From: Bacteroidales bacterium
Lineage (GTDB): Bacteria > Bacteroidota > Bacteroidia > Bacteroidales > UBA932
Reading direction: 5' to 3'
NCBI GenBank assembly: GCA_017553545.1
Contig: JAFZKT010000086.1
Coordinates: forward strand, 1-64,000
DNA: 64,000 bases
Below the pieces are notes generated by a model. It had not been told where the DNA came from. It saw only the letters and a program-made list of their open reading frames with translations, and made no database searches. Both the position numbers and the translations under genes were made by a program. Positions 8,337 through 19,600 of the stretch are shown piece after piece (the stretch's first letter is position 1; every line of letters starts with the position of its first letter).

Positions 8337-11315
8337 ATGAGAAGATTCATTCCTTTCCTGTTCCTTATCCTGCTGTGCGCGTGCCAGCGGGAGGATCGGC
8401 CTAATTCAGGGCCCTCTCTGGTGCAGATTCGCGTGACGATTCCCACCGAAAGCAAGGTGGCCCTCACCGAGGCGGCCGACCGTCAGTCCATGCATATAGC
8501 CTGGGAGGCCACGGATGCGATTTCCGTCAACGGAGAGACGTTCAACGTGACTTCCGTACTCTCCGACCACGAGGCCGTGTTTGAAGGCCCCACCCCGTCG
8601 GGCAGTTCCTATACGCTCATTTATCCCGGAAAGTATGCATCGGCCCAGGCATACGGTGACCGGAGTTACACCATCCAGATGCAGAACGGGAATTCCTCCA
8701 CGTCGCACCTGGAATACAATGCGATGCTATCCGGCGTCTCCGAATACCAGGAGCCCAAGTTCCATTCCGGATGGGCGGAGGCAAAAGGCGGTACGCTGAG
8801 CCAGAATGCCGTGGTGCAACTGCGCCTGAAACTTCCGGATACCGTCAGCGAAGCCTATTCCGTGTCGCTCACGGCGGCCGATGCCATCTTCCCCACCACC
8901 AACGCGGGAACCGCGCTTGCCGCCAAACAGACCCTCACGCTGAACGGGGTGGAACTGAACGCCGCGAATCACCACATCCTGGAAGCCTATATGATGGTTT
9001 CCGCGGCCGGTGTGACCATCCCCCAGGGGGAAGTGATCACCGTCTCCGTGGATACCCCATCGGCCGTCTATGAACGCGCCCTCACCTTCGACGCGCAAGT
9101 CTGGACGGGCGGCGGACAGTACACCATCCAGGCCAACGTCACGGCCGGAACGCCCGTCGGAGAGCGCGGCATCCGGAATGCAGCCGATTTCCTGGCATTC
9201 GCAGAAGCCGTGAACACCGGAGCCTCCACCGCCCAGTGGGAGAACGCCCAGGGCTGGGTGAATCTGCTGGCCGATATCGACTTTACAGGGATTACCGACT
9301 GGACGCCCGTCGGCCACGCCGTCGCTCCCTGGGGCAGCAGCTACAATCCCGTTGTTACGGAAGGACACGCCTTCACCGGCAAGTTCGACGGCAATGCGCA
9401 CCACATCAAGAACCTGGTGCTGGTGGACAATGTCACCACCGCCGGAGAACACTTCGGCCTGTTCGGCTACGTGGGGAAGGACGCCATCGTGCAGAATTTC
9501 GTGATTGACAACACCTGCTCGCTCACGGTGAATTCCTCAGTGGCACACAGCGCCGGTGTCATCGCCGGAGTAGTCTATGACGCCGCCGTACGCGATGTCA
9601 CCAGTTATGCGCCCATGACCTATCAGGGCGGTGCCACGGGGCTTCTGCATATGGCGCTCATCGGCGGCATCTATGCCAATGAAGCGAACTGCACCGTGGA
9701 CAGCGTGCACAACAACGGCAAGATAACGGTCACGAATACCGCCAACCTGAATGCAGGTGCCACGGCCATCCATGCCGCCGGCATCGTGGGATTCACCAAC
9801 GCCAGGACCAGCGGAGATGACCTGAAGACCATCACCGTTTCCGACAGCAACAACTACGGAGATATGGAATCCCAGGCCGGCCGTACCGCCGGCATCGTGG
9901 GCGCGGCAAACGCCAGAACCACCATCTCCGGCTGCGAAAACCGGGGTGACCAGCTGAACACCATGCCCAAGGCCGACGGCGGCCGACTGGGCAACATCGT
10001 CTGCTTCACCAACAACGGATCCACCATCACCGGATGCAAGAACTACGGAGATCTCATTTCCACCACCTCCGGACGCGTGGGCGGCATCGTCTCCCTGGCC
10101 AACGCCGGAACCTATTCCAATAATGAGAATTACGGGGAAATCATTTCCGACAGCCAGTACCGCGGCGTGTTCTTTGGTTATATCAGCGCCGTCACCACCT
10201 GGACGGGCGGAAAAGCCTCCGGCAAGGTGGGGACCTACAACAGCGGGACGTACCAGTACGACCTGTATTCGGAGGCCGAAAAGGAAAGATATCTGGGACC
10301 GGTGGGCGGAAGCGGAGCCATCAACGCCAGCAATATCATCTATGACATCGCTACCGGCGCCCCGCAGCCGGATCCGGAACTGGATGTGACGGCCACCCTC
10401 CGAATCCTCTTCATCGGCAACAGCTTCACGATGGATGCCGTACGCCAGCTTCCTGCCATTTTTGAAGCAACGGGCATAGACGACATCCAGCTTGTCCATA
10501 TGTATTATGGCGGACGGACCGTTCCCGAATATGTTTCCGGCTGGAGCACATCCACGGATTACCACTGCTACGTCTGCAATCCCGGCGAAACGGACTGGAC
10601 TGAACTTACCGGAAAGAGCCTCGCAACCGTTACGGCGACGGGAGAATGGGACATCATCACCATTCAGGAGCACACCGGCCGCAGCATCGCCTGGGGACGC
10701 AACCAGACGGAACTGGAAACGGAAATCGGCCAGGTGCAGGCGCTCGTGGACCTGGTGAAGGGGACGGCGGCAGGGACTCCGGAACTGTACTACATCCTGT
10801 CCCAGGCCTACCACGACCTTTCCAAGACCCAGAACACCACGAAGAACTTCACCACCACGGATGAAATGTGGAGCGTGATTGCTCCGGTGGGACAGGCCAT
10901 TGTGGACGGCTGCGGCTTCGACGGAGTCATCTCCACCGGTGTGATGTTGCAGAACCTGCGTACCAGCAGTCTCAACAACAGCAACGGGCTCAGCCGCGAC
11001 GGCTACCATATGGACTATGGCATCTCCCGTTTCGGCGCCGCCTGCGCCGTGTTCGAGACGCTGATCTCCCCCGTGAACAACATCTATCTGGACGGCGTGG
11101 TCTGCGGTCCCACCACCGACTCGTTCGAAGGGACCTCCTGGACCACCGCAGTAACCGCGGCACGGGCCCCCATCGCCCTCCAGGCCGCCCGCTACGCCAT
11201 GGCCAAACCTTATGAAGTGACCAGCATGGCCGGCGGCGGTTCGGGCTCCAGCGGCACGCTGGGCGATATGGCGGACAACGAAACCTTTAAAGAAAACCTG
11301 GATAACGATAATTAG
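8337..11315 (+). CDS. Giant modular lipoprotein 2: fimbrillin-like, GLUG-like repeats, C-terminal DUF4886/SGNH hydrolase
   Basis: 992 residues; lipobox LLCAC followed by QREDRP. The fimbrillin-like domain spans about residues 20-270 and GLUG-like repeats about 280-670. A DUF4886-type SGNH hydrolase domain follows, about 680-960: block I is FIGNSF with nucleophile Ser696, then IQEHTGRS and ILSQAYHDLS, then DGYH with Asp888 and His891 as the charge-relay pair. SGNH enzymes of this type are expected to remove acyl groups from carbohydrates; the substrate is unknown. The segment from about 9160 to 11220 is closely copied in the lipoprotein at 16653. Gaps to the neighbours are 10 and 3 bp, so it belongs to one operon. 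Confidence 0.85.
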   Translation: MRRFIPFLFLILLCACQREDRPNSGPSLVQIRVTIPTESKVALTEAADRQSMHIAWEATDAISVNGETFNVTSVLSDHEAVFEGPTPSGSSYTLIYPGKYASAQAYGDRSYTIQMQNGNSSTSHLEYNAMLSGVSEYQEPKFHSGWAEAKGGTLSQNAVVQLRLKLPDTVSEAYSVSLTAADAIFPTTNAGTALAAKQTLTLNGVELNAANHHILEAYMMVSAAGVTIPQGEVITVSVDTPSAVYERALTFDAQVWTGGGQYTIQANVTAGTPVGERGIRNAADFLAFAEAVNTGASTAQWENAQGWVNLLADIDFTGITDWTPVGHAVAPWGSSYNPVVTEGHAFTGKFDGNAHHIKNLVLVDNVTTAGEHFGLFGYVGKDAIVQNFVIDNTCSLTVNSSVAHSAGVIAGVVYDAAVRDVTSYAPMTYQGGATGLLHMALIGGIYANEANCTVDSVHNNGKITVTNTANLNAGATAIHAAGIVGFTNARTSGDDLKTITVSDSNNYGDMESQAGRTAGIVGAANARTTISGCENRGDQLNTMPKADGGRLGNIVCFTNNGSTITGCKNYGDLISTTSGRVGGIVSLANAGTYSNNENYGEIISDSQYRGVFFGYISAVTTWTGGKASGKVGTYNSGTYQYDLYSEAEKERYLGPVGGSGAINASNIIYDIATGAPQPDPELDVTATLRILFIGNSFTMDAVRQLPAIFEATGIDDIQLVHMYYGGRTVPEYVSGWSTSTDYHCYVCNPGETDWTELTGKSLATVTATGEWDIITIQEHTGRSIAWGRNQTELETEIGQVQALVDLVKGTAAGTPELYYILSQAYHDLSKTQNTTKNFTTTDEMWSVIAPVGQAIVDGCGFDGVISTGVMLQNLRTSSLNNSNGLSRDGYHMDYGISRFGAACAVFETLISPVNNIYLDGVVCGPTTDSFEGTSWTTAVTAARAPIALQAARYAMAKPYEVTSMAGGGSGSSGTLGDMADNETFKENLDNDN
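9160..11220 (+). repeat. About 2-kb coding duplication, copy 1 (GLUG-like plus SGNH)
   Basis: The encoded segment beginning GIRNAADFLAFAEAVN and ending after PYEVTSMAG matches the segment of the 16653 gene beginning GIRSADDFLSFAEAVN almost residue for residue, including the linker before the SGNH domain. Boundaries are approximate and judged from the proteins. Confidence 0.85.
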
Positions 11316-11318
11316 AAT

Positions 11319-14300
11319 ATGAAATCATTCCGCACTTGTTTCCTCGTCCTGGCGGCGCTGTCGGCCCTTTCCTGCGTGAAAGAAGCCACACCGGACCCCG
11401 CCCCTTCCCGGAAGGTAACTGTCCGGGCGTCCATTCCGCAGGAGCAGGAGACCAAGGTATCCCTGACCACCACCTCCAACCGGCAGGCGCTTTGCCTGGC
11501 CTGGAAACAAGGTGACTTGATTTCCATCAACGGGAATGAATTCGCCGCCACAAACATCTTCTCCGAACACGAAGCGGAGTTCTCGGGGGATGCTCCGTCC
11601 GGAAGTGAATTCACCATCATCTATCCCGGCAAGTATGCATCGGCCTATGCCTTCGATGCGCGCAGTTACGTTTCCCAGAAACAGAGCGGGAATTCTTCCA
11701 CGGACCATCTGGAGTACAACGCCATCCTGGCGGGCGTATCCGAGTATCTGGAACCCGTGTTTACACCGGGATGGGCGGCGGCCAAGGGCGGTACGCTGCG
11801 CCAGAACGGGGCCATCCAGTTGCGCCTGCAGCTGCCCTCGGGCGTGGAAAGCGCCAACTCCGTTGCGCTCATCGCATCCCGGCCGGTCTTCCCCGCCACC
11901 AATGCGGGAGATGTGATGTCGGACCACCAGGTCCTGACGCTGAGCGGCTGCACGCTTCCTTCCAACCGGATTCTGGAAGCCTATATGATGTTCTCCTGCG
12001 CCGGCGTCACCTTCCAGGACGGAGACCGGCTCACCGTGGCCGTGGATACGCCCGATGCGATGTACTACCGTACGCTGGATATGAACGGGCAGGCCTGGAC
12101 CGGCGGCAGCGAATACACCGTGCAATGCAAGGTATCCACTCCCAACAACTTCACCATTAACGACAGCGGGGATCTGGAAACCTTCCGGGACGGCGTGAAC
12201 AGCGGTAACTTCCTCTGGCAGTGGCGGCACGTCACCCTGGGGAACGACATCGACTGCTCGTCCATCTCCGACTGGGAACCCATCGGTGCGGGTGCGTTCA
12301 TCTATGAAGGCGATGCTGCCAACGCCTATGAGGTCTACGGTACGCCTTTCCACGGTACCTTCGACGGAGGCGGATATACCCTGTTCGATCTTCAGATGAG
12401 CGGGACGCCGGCCGCCAATGAGCCTTACGGATTCTTCGGCATCCTGGACGGTGCAACGGTGAAGGACCTGGTCTTCGGCGCCGACGCCGGCGACGGAGGG
12501 TACCTGGAAGTAACGCCTTCGGCCGCCCTGGAAGCCGGTATCGTGGCCGGCGTAGTCCGGGGTTCGGAGCTACGGAACATCACCAATTACAGCCCGATGA
12601 GCATCCTCACCAATTCCTCCACCGCCCCTGCCTTCTTCGGAATGGTGGGCTACGTGATGGGAACGGTGGCCGGAGGCTCCGTGCTGGAGAATCTGGACAA
12701 CTACGGTGAAGTGAACGCCCACGGCGGGAGCAACACCAACAACGGCGCCACCGGCTTCAATGTGGCGGCCATCGCCGGCTTCAGCCACACCAGCAACTCC
12801 AATATCCGGAACACCATCGAAGGCTGCGACAATTACGGCAACGTCACCACCTCCACGGGCCGCGCCGCCGGCATCCTGGCCGCCGCCAACGCCCGGACCC
12901 AACTGCTCGGTTGCACCAACCGGGGGAATATAGAAGACAGCTTTTCATCGGCCCGTATGGCAGGCATCTGCTCCCTGCTGGGGAACAATTCCTGGATGAA
13001 CGAGTGCTCGAACTACGGAAAGATTGTCGCATCCAACAGCGGCGGACAGGCCGGCGGCCTGGCTTGCCTGGTAAATCAGGAAGCCGTGGAGATTTCCGGC
13101 GGCGGCAACCACGGTCTCATTCTGTGCAACGCCTCTTATAGGGGTACCCTGGCCGCCAATTTCAGCGTTTTTAAATCCGTCAGCAACGTCGTCGCCGGCG
13201 GCGCCATCGCCACCTACAGCGCCACTGCCGCCGGTCACATCGGCAGTTACAGCATCATCACCGAGCAAAACTGCCTGGATTTCATTGGAGGCGGCCTGAC
13301 TGACGAAAAACTGGAGAATGTCAAGCGCGTGACCTTCGAAGCCTGGACGAATTATCCGGACGGAAGCGTCACCTATATAGCCGATGCAGACGACCTGCTG
13401 GCCTTTGCCGCAGCCGTGAACAGCGGCGGCTCCGAAGCCAACGGCATGGCCGTCCTGACGGCCGATATCGACTGTTCGTCCATCAGCGACTGGACGCCCA
13501 TCGGCGACTGCGGGATGAGTGCCTGGACACACGTGAACCTCACCACCACCGGAACCTTGTTCGCCGGCACTTTCGACGGACAGGGACACACCATTTCCAA
13601 CCTGGAGATGGATTTTGCCTCGTCCGGCAGTTGGAAGGCCTATGGTTTCTTCGGAGGCCTCGCCGACGGTGCCGTGGTTAAGGACCTCACCTTCGACGAT
13701 TCGTGCTCAATGAACGTCAGCGCCTCTTACGGCTCCTCCTTCGGCGTTCTGGCCGGCCTGGTGAAAGGCGCGACCATTGAGAACGTAGTCAGTTATGCGG
13801 CCGTTACCGGAGGCGGCACATCCTCCCTTGGAAGCAACAATGTGGCAGGGCGTACGATGGTGGGCGGCATCATCGGGGAGGTCCACGCCGGCGCGCAAGT
13901 CGCCAAGTTGAGCGGCCTATATAATTATGGTACCATTGGTTCCCCGGCAAGTGATTTTTCCCGTGGAAATAACGCCGGAAACGGTGCCAACGGGTTCCAC
14001 GTGGGCGGCATTGCCGGATTCTCCACCAATACGAATAATACAAGACTCGTCACGTTCACCGACTGCCACAACTACGCCGACATCTACACCAACGCCGGCC
14101 GCAGTTCCGGGCTGGTCGCCGCCTGCAACCGGTACACAAAACTGGACGGCTGCACAAACCGTGGCAATGTAGTTTCTTCCGTCAGCGGCACCTTCCGCCT
14201 GGGCAACATCACCTGCATCGCGGGCGTTGGGTCCGAACTGGTGGGATGCATCAATTACGGCGACCTTACTGCACTTGACTGTGAATCAGTAGCCGGTGTG

Positions 14301-16646
14301 ATCTGTCTCGTCAACGATGCCAGCGTCAAGTTGACGGATTGCGCCAGCCTGGGGGCCACCATTCTGGGAAAGAACGTGAATGTGAGCGGGACGCAGACCT
14401 ATAACGGGGTCCTGTTCGGTCAATGCAACAAAGACGCCACCTTCTCCGGTTGCCGTGTCAGCGGCGTATTCGGGACAAGCACATCCAGCACCGTAACCCT
14501 CACGGCGGAGAATTACTTCCAATTTGTGGGACAGGTATCTTCCGCAGCCACCACCTGTACCACCGCCAACATTACTTTCGACGGCGGGGCCGCTGCGGGG
14601 AACGGCATCTCCACTGCGGAAGACCTGGTTGCCTTCGCCACCGCCTTCAACAGCGGGGCCGATGTCTCCAGATTCCTGGTCGGCGGAGCCGTCAAGTTCA
14701 ATAACGACATTAACGCCTCGTCCATCTCCCAGTGGGTCCCCATCGGCACCAGCACCCGTCCGCTGAACCTTGACGTGAACGGCAACGGGAAAACCATCTA
14801 CAACGTAAACTGGACGGTGGATGCCACGCAGGCCGAAAGCCTGGGCCTGATCGGCTATGCCGAAAGCGTCGCTATCAGCAACTTTACCCTGGGCGGGAAA
14901 GATTCCGAGATTGTCTTCAGCGGCAACCGGAGCAAGATCCGCGCAGGCGGCATCATCGGCCGCGCGGAGGATGTTACGCTCACAGGCGTGGTGAACAACG
15001 CATCCCTCAAGGTGACGGGGACATCGGCCACCGGCAATAACCTCATCGTGGGCGGCCTCGTCGGCTATGCGGATCAGGAATGCACCATCGGCGGAAGCAC
15101 CGACGGACAGGGCTGCGCGAACAACGGGAACGTCAGCGCAACGGTCGTGGGTCAACTGGGCGGCATCGTCGGATACAATTCCGGCATCATTTCCCACTGC
15201 ACCAACAAGGGGGATGTCTCCTGCCCTTCCAGCGGGGTTTACGGTCCGGCATGGCTGTGTTCCCACAATACCACCAAGTCCAAACTGACAGCCAATTCCG
15301 GCTATGGGCTGGTGGGAGAAAGTCCCGCCATGATCCGGAATGCCGTGAAGGAGGACATCGAGAACAAACTGGATCCCGAATCCGTCACCGTGGACTGGAC
15401 GCTGGATGCCTATTATGACTGGAGCCTGGTGGAAAGCCGTAACCTGCACAGCGGCGCCACTTATCGCCATTATTCCTGCACCAACGTTCCCCGGCAGATC
15501 CACGTGCTGGAAGTGGACCTGACCAATCCCGGCATTGAACTCACGGCGGCCCTCGCCGGAGAGATGGTACCCAACCCGAACGGAATCGTCGACAACGACC
15601 ACAATTATGAATTGAACACCATCCGGGAAAGGCTGTCGGATGTCTGCACCAGAAGACGCTCCGAAGGTCAGAACATTTTGGCCGGGGTAAATGCAGGCTT
15701 CTTTGACACGCACGAGGGCATCCTGCGCGGATTCTGCGTGGAGGACAGCCAGCCCGTCTATATCAACAATCCCGACGTGGTGAACGACCTCACCAACCAC
15801 AAATGGGGATTCACCGTCTTCAAGGACGGCACCGCTTCCTGCGGCGTCAAGAGATTCACCGGCAAGATCCGCACGGACGGAAAAGAGTTCAATTACTATT
15901 CACTGAACGACACCATCCTCCGGCACACATCGGCCGACTACCAGGTGAACCTCTACACGTGGCGTTACAGGAAGAAACCCTACAGCGACCATCCGGAACT
16001 GGTGAACACCCTGGCGTCCAACGCCCTGTACGTGGTTTGTAAATGGGACAATGACCCCATGACCGTGAATACGGGCTATGCCTGGGCCACCGTGACGGAT
16101 ATCCGCGACGGAGGCAAGGGCAGCATCACCACGCCCCAGTTGGATGACAGGAAGAAATTTGCCGTCGTCCTTTCCGGGGAGACGGCCGAAAAATGGCGCT
16201 CCTTCATCCAGGTGGGAAGCCGCCTGGAAGTGAACTGCACCATCAGCGTGGACGGCGTTGCCAAGCCCATCCTCACCCAGGTGTCCACCATGTATCAGCT
16301 GATGACGGACGGGCGGGACGCCTCCAATACGCCCGGCTCCTCCGCCAGCCTGTACAGCAAATGGGATCCGATGACCTTCCCTGTTGTGAGCAAGGACGGC
16401 AAGCGGGTCTGGCTGGTCCAGGTTGACGGCCGGAACGGCTGGACCTCCATGGGTGTAAAGGGTTACGAAATGTACCGCATCGCCAAGAAACTGGGCGGCT
16501 GGTGGATGACACGCTTTGACGGAGGCGGATCGGCCTGTACCTGGGTCTGGAACGGCTCCTCCGGAAGCATCGTGAACCATCCTTCCGACAGCCCCGGCGG
16601 CGAGCGCAGCTGTATGAACTATCTACTGATCAGAGCGAAAAACTAA
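11319..16646 (+). CDS. Giant modular lipoprotein 3: fimbrillin-like, three GLUG-like arrays, C-terminal NAGPA-type phosphodiester glycosidase
   Basis: 1775 residues; lipobox LSC followed by VKEATPD. A fimbrillin-like domain (about 20-280) is followed by three successive beta-helix arrays, each opening with an (A/D)-D-L-x-x-F-x-x-x-(V/F)-N-S-G motif (near residues 285, 685 and 1100). The C-terminal 400 residues match the phosphodiester glycosidase (NAGPA/DUF2233) family: GVNAGFFDTHEG near residue 1457, then MGVKGYEMYRIAKKLGG, then the hallmark RFDGGGSACTW near Asp1734 and a final Pro-Gly-Gly-Glu-Arg segment. The human relative removes GlcNAc from a mannose-6-phosphate diester. A surface-anchored bacterial version suggests attack on phosphodiester-linked glycans. 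Starts 3 bp after the previous stop. Confidence 0.85.
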   Translation: MKSFRTCFLVLAALSALSCVKEATPDPAPSRKVTVRASIPQEQETKVSLTTTSNRQALCLAWKQGDLISINGNEFAATNIFSEHEAEFSGDAPSGSEFTIIYPGKYASAYAFDARSYVSQKQSGNSSTDHLEYNAILAGVSEYLEPVFTPGWAAAKGGTLRQNGAIQLRLQLPSGVESANSVALIASRPVFPATNAGDVMSDHQVLTLSGCTLPSNRILEAYMMFSCAGVTFQDGDRLTVAVDTPDAMYYRTLDMNGQAWTGGSEYTVQCKVSTPNNFTINDSGDLETFRDGVNSGNFLWQWRHVTLGNDIDCSSISDWEPIGAGAFIYEGDAANAYEVYGTPFHGTFDGGGYTLFDLQMSGTPAANEPYGFFGILDGATVKDLVFGADAGDGGYLEVTPSAALEAGIVAGVVRGSELRNITNYSPMSILTNSSTAPAFFGMVGYVMGTVAGGSVLENLDNYGEVNAHGGSNTNNGATGFNVAAIAGFSHTSNSNIRNTIEGCDNYGNVTTSTGRAAGILAAANARTQLLGCTNRGNIEDSFSSARMAGICSLLGNNSWMNECSNYGKIVASNSGGQAGGLACLVNQEAVEISGGGNHGLILCNASYRGTLAANFSVFKSVSNVVAGGAIATYSATAAGHIGSYSIITEQNCLDFIGGGLTDEKLENVKRVTFEAWTNYPDGSVTYIADADDLLAFAAAVNSGGSEANGMAVLTADIDCSSISDWTPIGDCGMSAWTHVNLTTTGTLFAGTFDGQGHTISNLEMDFASSGSWKAYGFFGGLADGAVVKDLTFDDSCSMNVSASYGSSFGVLAGLVKGATIENVVSYAAVTGGGTSSLGSNNVAGRTMVGGIIGEVHAGAQVAKLSGLYNYGTIGSPASDFSRGNNAGNGANGFHVGGIAGFSTNTNNTRLVTFTDCHNYADIYTNAGRSSGLVAACNRYTKLDGCTNRGNVVSSVSGTFRLGNITCIAGVGSELVGCINYGDLTALDCESVAGVICLVNDASVKLTDCASLGATILGKNVNVSGTQTYNGVLFGQCNKDATFSGCRVSGVFGTSTSSTVTLTAENYFQFVGQVSSAATTCTTANITFDGGAAAGNGISTAEDLVAFATAFNSGADVSRFLVGGAVKFNNDINASSISQWVPIGTSTRPLNLDVNGNGKTIYNVNWTVDATQAESLGLIGYAESVAISNFTLGGKDSEIVFSGNRSKIRAGGIIGRAEDVTLTGVVNNASLKVTGTSATGNNLIVGGLVGYADQECTIGGSTDGQGCANNGNVSATVVGQLGGIVGYNSGIISHCTNKGDVSCPSSGVYGPAWLCSHNTTKSKLTANSGYGLVGESPAMIRNAVKEDIENKLDPESVTVDWTLDAYYDWSLVESRNLHSGATYRHYSCTNVPRQIHVLEVDLTNPGIELTAALAGEMVPNPNGIVDNDHNYELNTIRERLSDVCTRRRSEGQNILAGVNAGFFDTHEGILRGFCVEDSQPVYINNPDVVNDLTNHKWGFTVFKDGTASCGVKRFTGKIRTDGKEFNYYSLNDTILRHTSADYQVNLYTWRYRKKPYSDHPELVNTLASNALYVVCKWDNDPMTVNTGYAWATVTDIRDGGKGSITTPQLDDRKKFAVVLSGETAEKWRSFIQVGSRLEVNCTISVDGVAKPILTQVSTMYQLMTDGRDASNTPGSSASLYSKWDPMTFPVVSKDGKRVWLVQVDGRNGWTSMGVKGYEMYRIAKKLGGWWMTRFDGGGSACTWVWNGSSGSIVNHPSDSPGGERSCMNYLLIRAKN

Positions 16647-16652
16647 AACCAT

Positions 16653-19600
16653 ATGAAAAAGACATTCCTGCTACTGGCCACCGCCATCGCCTTTATCCTG
16701 ACGGGCTGCGACGGAAACAAACAACCCGACGGCCCGGGACCGGATCCCGTGGACCCGAACGCTCCCGGCATCCGTTCGGCCGATGATTTCCTCTCATTCG
16801 CCGAAGCCGTAAACGCCGGCAAGTCCACCGCGGAGTGGGAGAACGAAGAAGGCTGGGTGAATCTGCTGGCCGATATCGACTTCGCAGGGGTCACCGACTG
16901 GACGCCCGTCGGCGACGCCATCGCGCCCTGGGGCAGCAGCTACAATCCCGTCGTTACGGAAGGGCACGCCTTCACCGGCAAGTTCGACGGAAACGCGCAC
17001 CATATCAAGAACCTGGCGCTGGTGGACAACGTCACCGTAGAAGGCCGGCATTTCGGCCTGTTCGGATATCTGGGGAAAGGCGCCATCGTACAGAACTTCG
17101 TCATCGAAAACAACTGCTCGCTGACGGTGAAATCTTCGGTGGCACACAGCGCCGGCGTCATTGCCGGACTGGTCTATGACGCCGCTGTCCGCGATGTCAC
17201 CAGCTACGCCCCCATGACCTACCAGGGCTCCGCCACGGGTCTTCTGCACATGGCCCTCATCGGCGGCATCTATGCCAATGAGGAGAACTGCACGGTGGAC
17301 AGCGTCCACAACTACGGCAAGATAACGGCCACGAATACCGCCAACCTGAACGCCGGCGCCACCGGTATTCACGCGGCCGGCATCGTGGGCTTCGCCAACG
17401 CCTTGAACAGCGGGGAAGACCCGAAGAGCGTCACCGTTTCCTCCTGCAACAACTATGGAGATATGGAGTCCCAGGCCGGGCGAACCGCCGGAATCGTGGG
17501 CGCGGCCAATGCCAGAACCCTCATTTCGGACTGCGAGAACCGGGGCAACCAGCTGAACACCATGCCCAAGGACGACGGAGGACGGCTGGGCAACATTGTC
17601 TGTTTCACCAACAACGGATCCTCCATCTCCGGATGCAAGAACTACGGAAACCTGATTTCCACCCGCAGCGGTCGCGTGGGCGGCATCGTCTCCCTGGCCA
17701 ACGCCGCCACTTATTCCAACAATGAGAATTACGGCGAGATTATCTCCGACAGCCAGTACCGCGGCGTATTCTTCGGCTACATCAACACCGCCACCACCTG
17801 GACAGGCGGAAAGGCGTCCGGAAAAGTGGGGAGATACAATGGCGGAACCTATGTCTATGACCTGTACGAGGATGCCCAGAAAGAAAAATATCTGGGTCCC
17901 GTAAGCGGAGCCGGCTCCATCAACGCCAGTAACATCGTCTATGATATCGCCACCGGCGACACGCCCATTCAACCGGATCCCAGCCTGGACGTCCAGGCCG
18001 GACTCCGCATCTTCTTCATCGGCAACAGCTTTACCAAAGATGCCGTGGAACTGCTCCCGAACATCCTGCACGAGAAAGGTATCACGGACGTCCAACTGGT
18101 CCATATGTATTATGGCGGACGCACCATCCCGGAATACGTGAGCGGATGGAGCAGCGCCACCGACTACAAATGCTACGTCTGTAATCCCGGCGCCAGCAGC
18201 TGGAGCGAACTCACGGGAAAGAGCCTCGCCGTTGTGGCCGCTACGGGCAAATGGGACTATGTCACCATCCAGGAACATACCGGCCGCAGCATCGCCTGGG
18301 GACGCACCGCAGCGGAACAGGCCGCCGAAGTGGCTTCCGTGCAGGAACTGGTCAACAAGGTTAAATCGGCCCAGAGCGCCGTGGGCGGCAATCCCAAGCT
18401 GTATTACATTCTCTCCCAGGCCTACCACGACCTTTCCAAGGCTCAGAATGTGGATAAGAACTTCACCACCACGGACGAAATGTGGACCAAGATCAGCGCC
18501 GTGGGGCGGGCCATCGTGGAGGGTTGCGGCTTTGACGGCGTCATTTCCACCGGCGCCATGCTGCAGAACCTGCGCACGTCGGGGCTGAAGAACTCCAACG
18601 GGCTCACCCGCGACGGATACCATATGGATAACGGCATCTCCCGTTTCGGGGCTGCCTGCACCGTGTTTGAAACCCTCATCGGCCCCGTGAAAAACATGCT
18701 TCTGGACGGCGTCGTCTGCGGGCCTTCCGTAGATTCCTTCACCGGCACCGCCTGGACCACGGCCGTTACCGAAACGCGCGCCCCGGTAGCCCTGCACGCC
18801 GCCCGCTACGCCATCCAGAAACCCTATGAGGTGACGGATATGAAAGGAGAGGGCGCCGAGCAGCCGGAAGTTCCGGAGACCCCCGAGGATGTGTCCATCG
18901 CATCGGTGGATGAACTGGTGGCCTTCGCCGCACGGGTGAACAGCGGAGACGCAAAGGCCAAAACCGCCAACGTCACCCTCACCGCCGACCTCAACCTGTC
19001 CTCGCTGACGGCGTGGACGCCCATCGGCAACGTGACCGCCACGGGCAATAACCTCGTAGCCACCGCGCCGGAAGGAAACGTTTTCAGCGGCACCTTCGAC
19101 GGCGGGAACCACACCATTTCCGGGTTCAAGGCCAACGCCACCCTGGCGGCCGGAAAAACCTGGGGTTTCTTCGGCTATCTGTCGAACGCAACTGTCAAGA
19201 ATTTCACCCTGGTGGCCGACGTAACCCTCCAGGCGGGCGGAGCGGCCGATGCCGGCATCGTCGCGGGCACGCTGCTCAGTTCCACCGTGCAGAACGTGAC
19301 CGTTCAGGGCAAGGCCGACCTTAAGGGCACCACGGTGGACAACGTGCGTTTCGCCGTGGGCGGCATCGCCGGATTCGCCATCAGCGCGTATAATGCCGAC
19401 GCCGACCGGGATACCTACATCAAGGGCTGCAACGTGGACCTCACCGTCACGGCCTCCAGCGGCACCAATACCAAGAACGGCGCCACCGGCTGCCACTACG
19501 GAGGCATCGTCGGCTTTTCCACCAACTTGGGGAAGGACGCCTCCCACGTGCACATTGAGAACTGCACCAACGGCGGAACCATCACCGCCAGCATCGGCCG

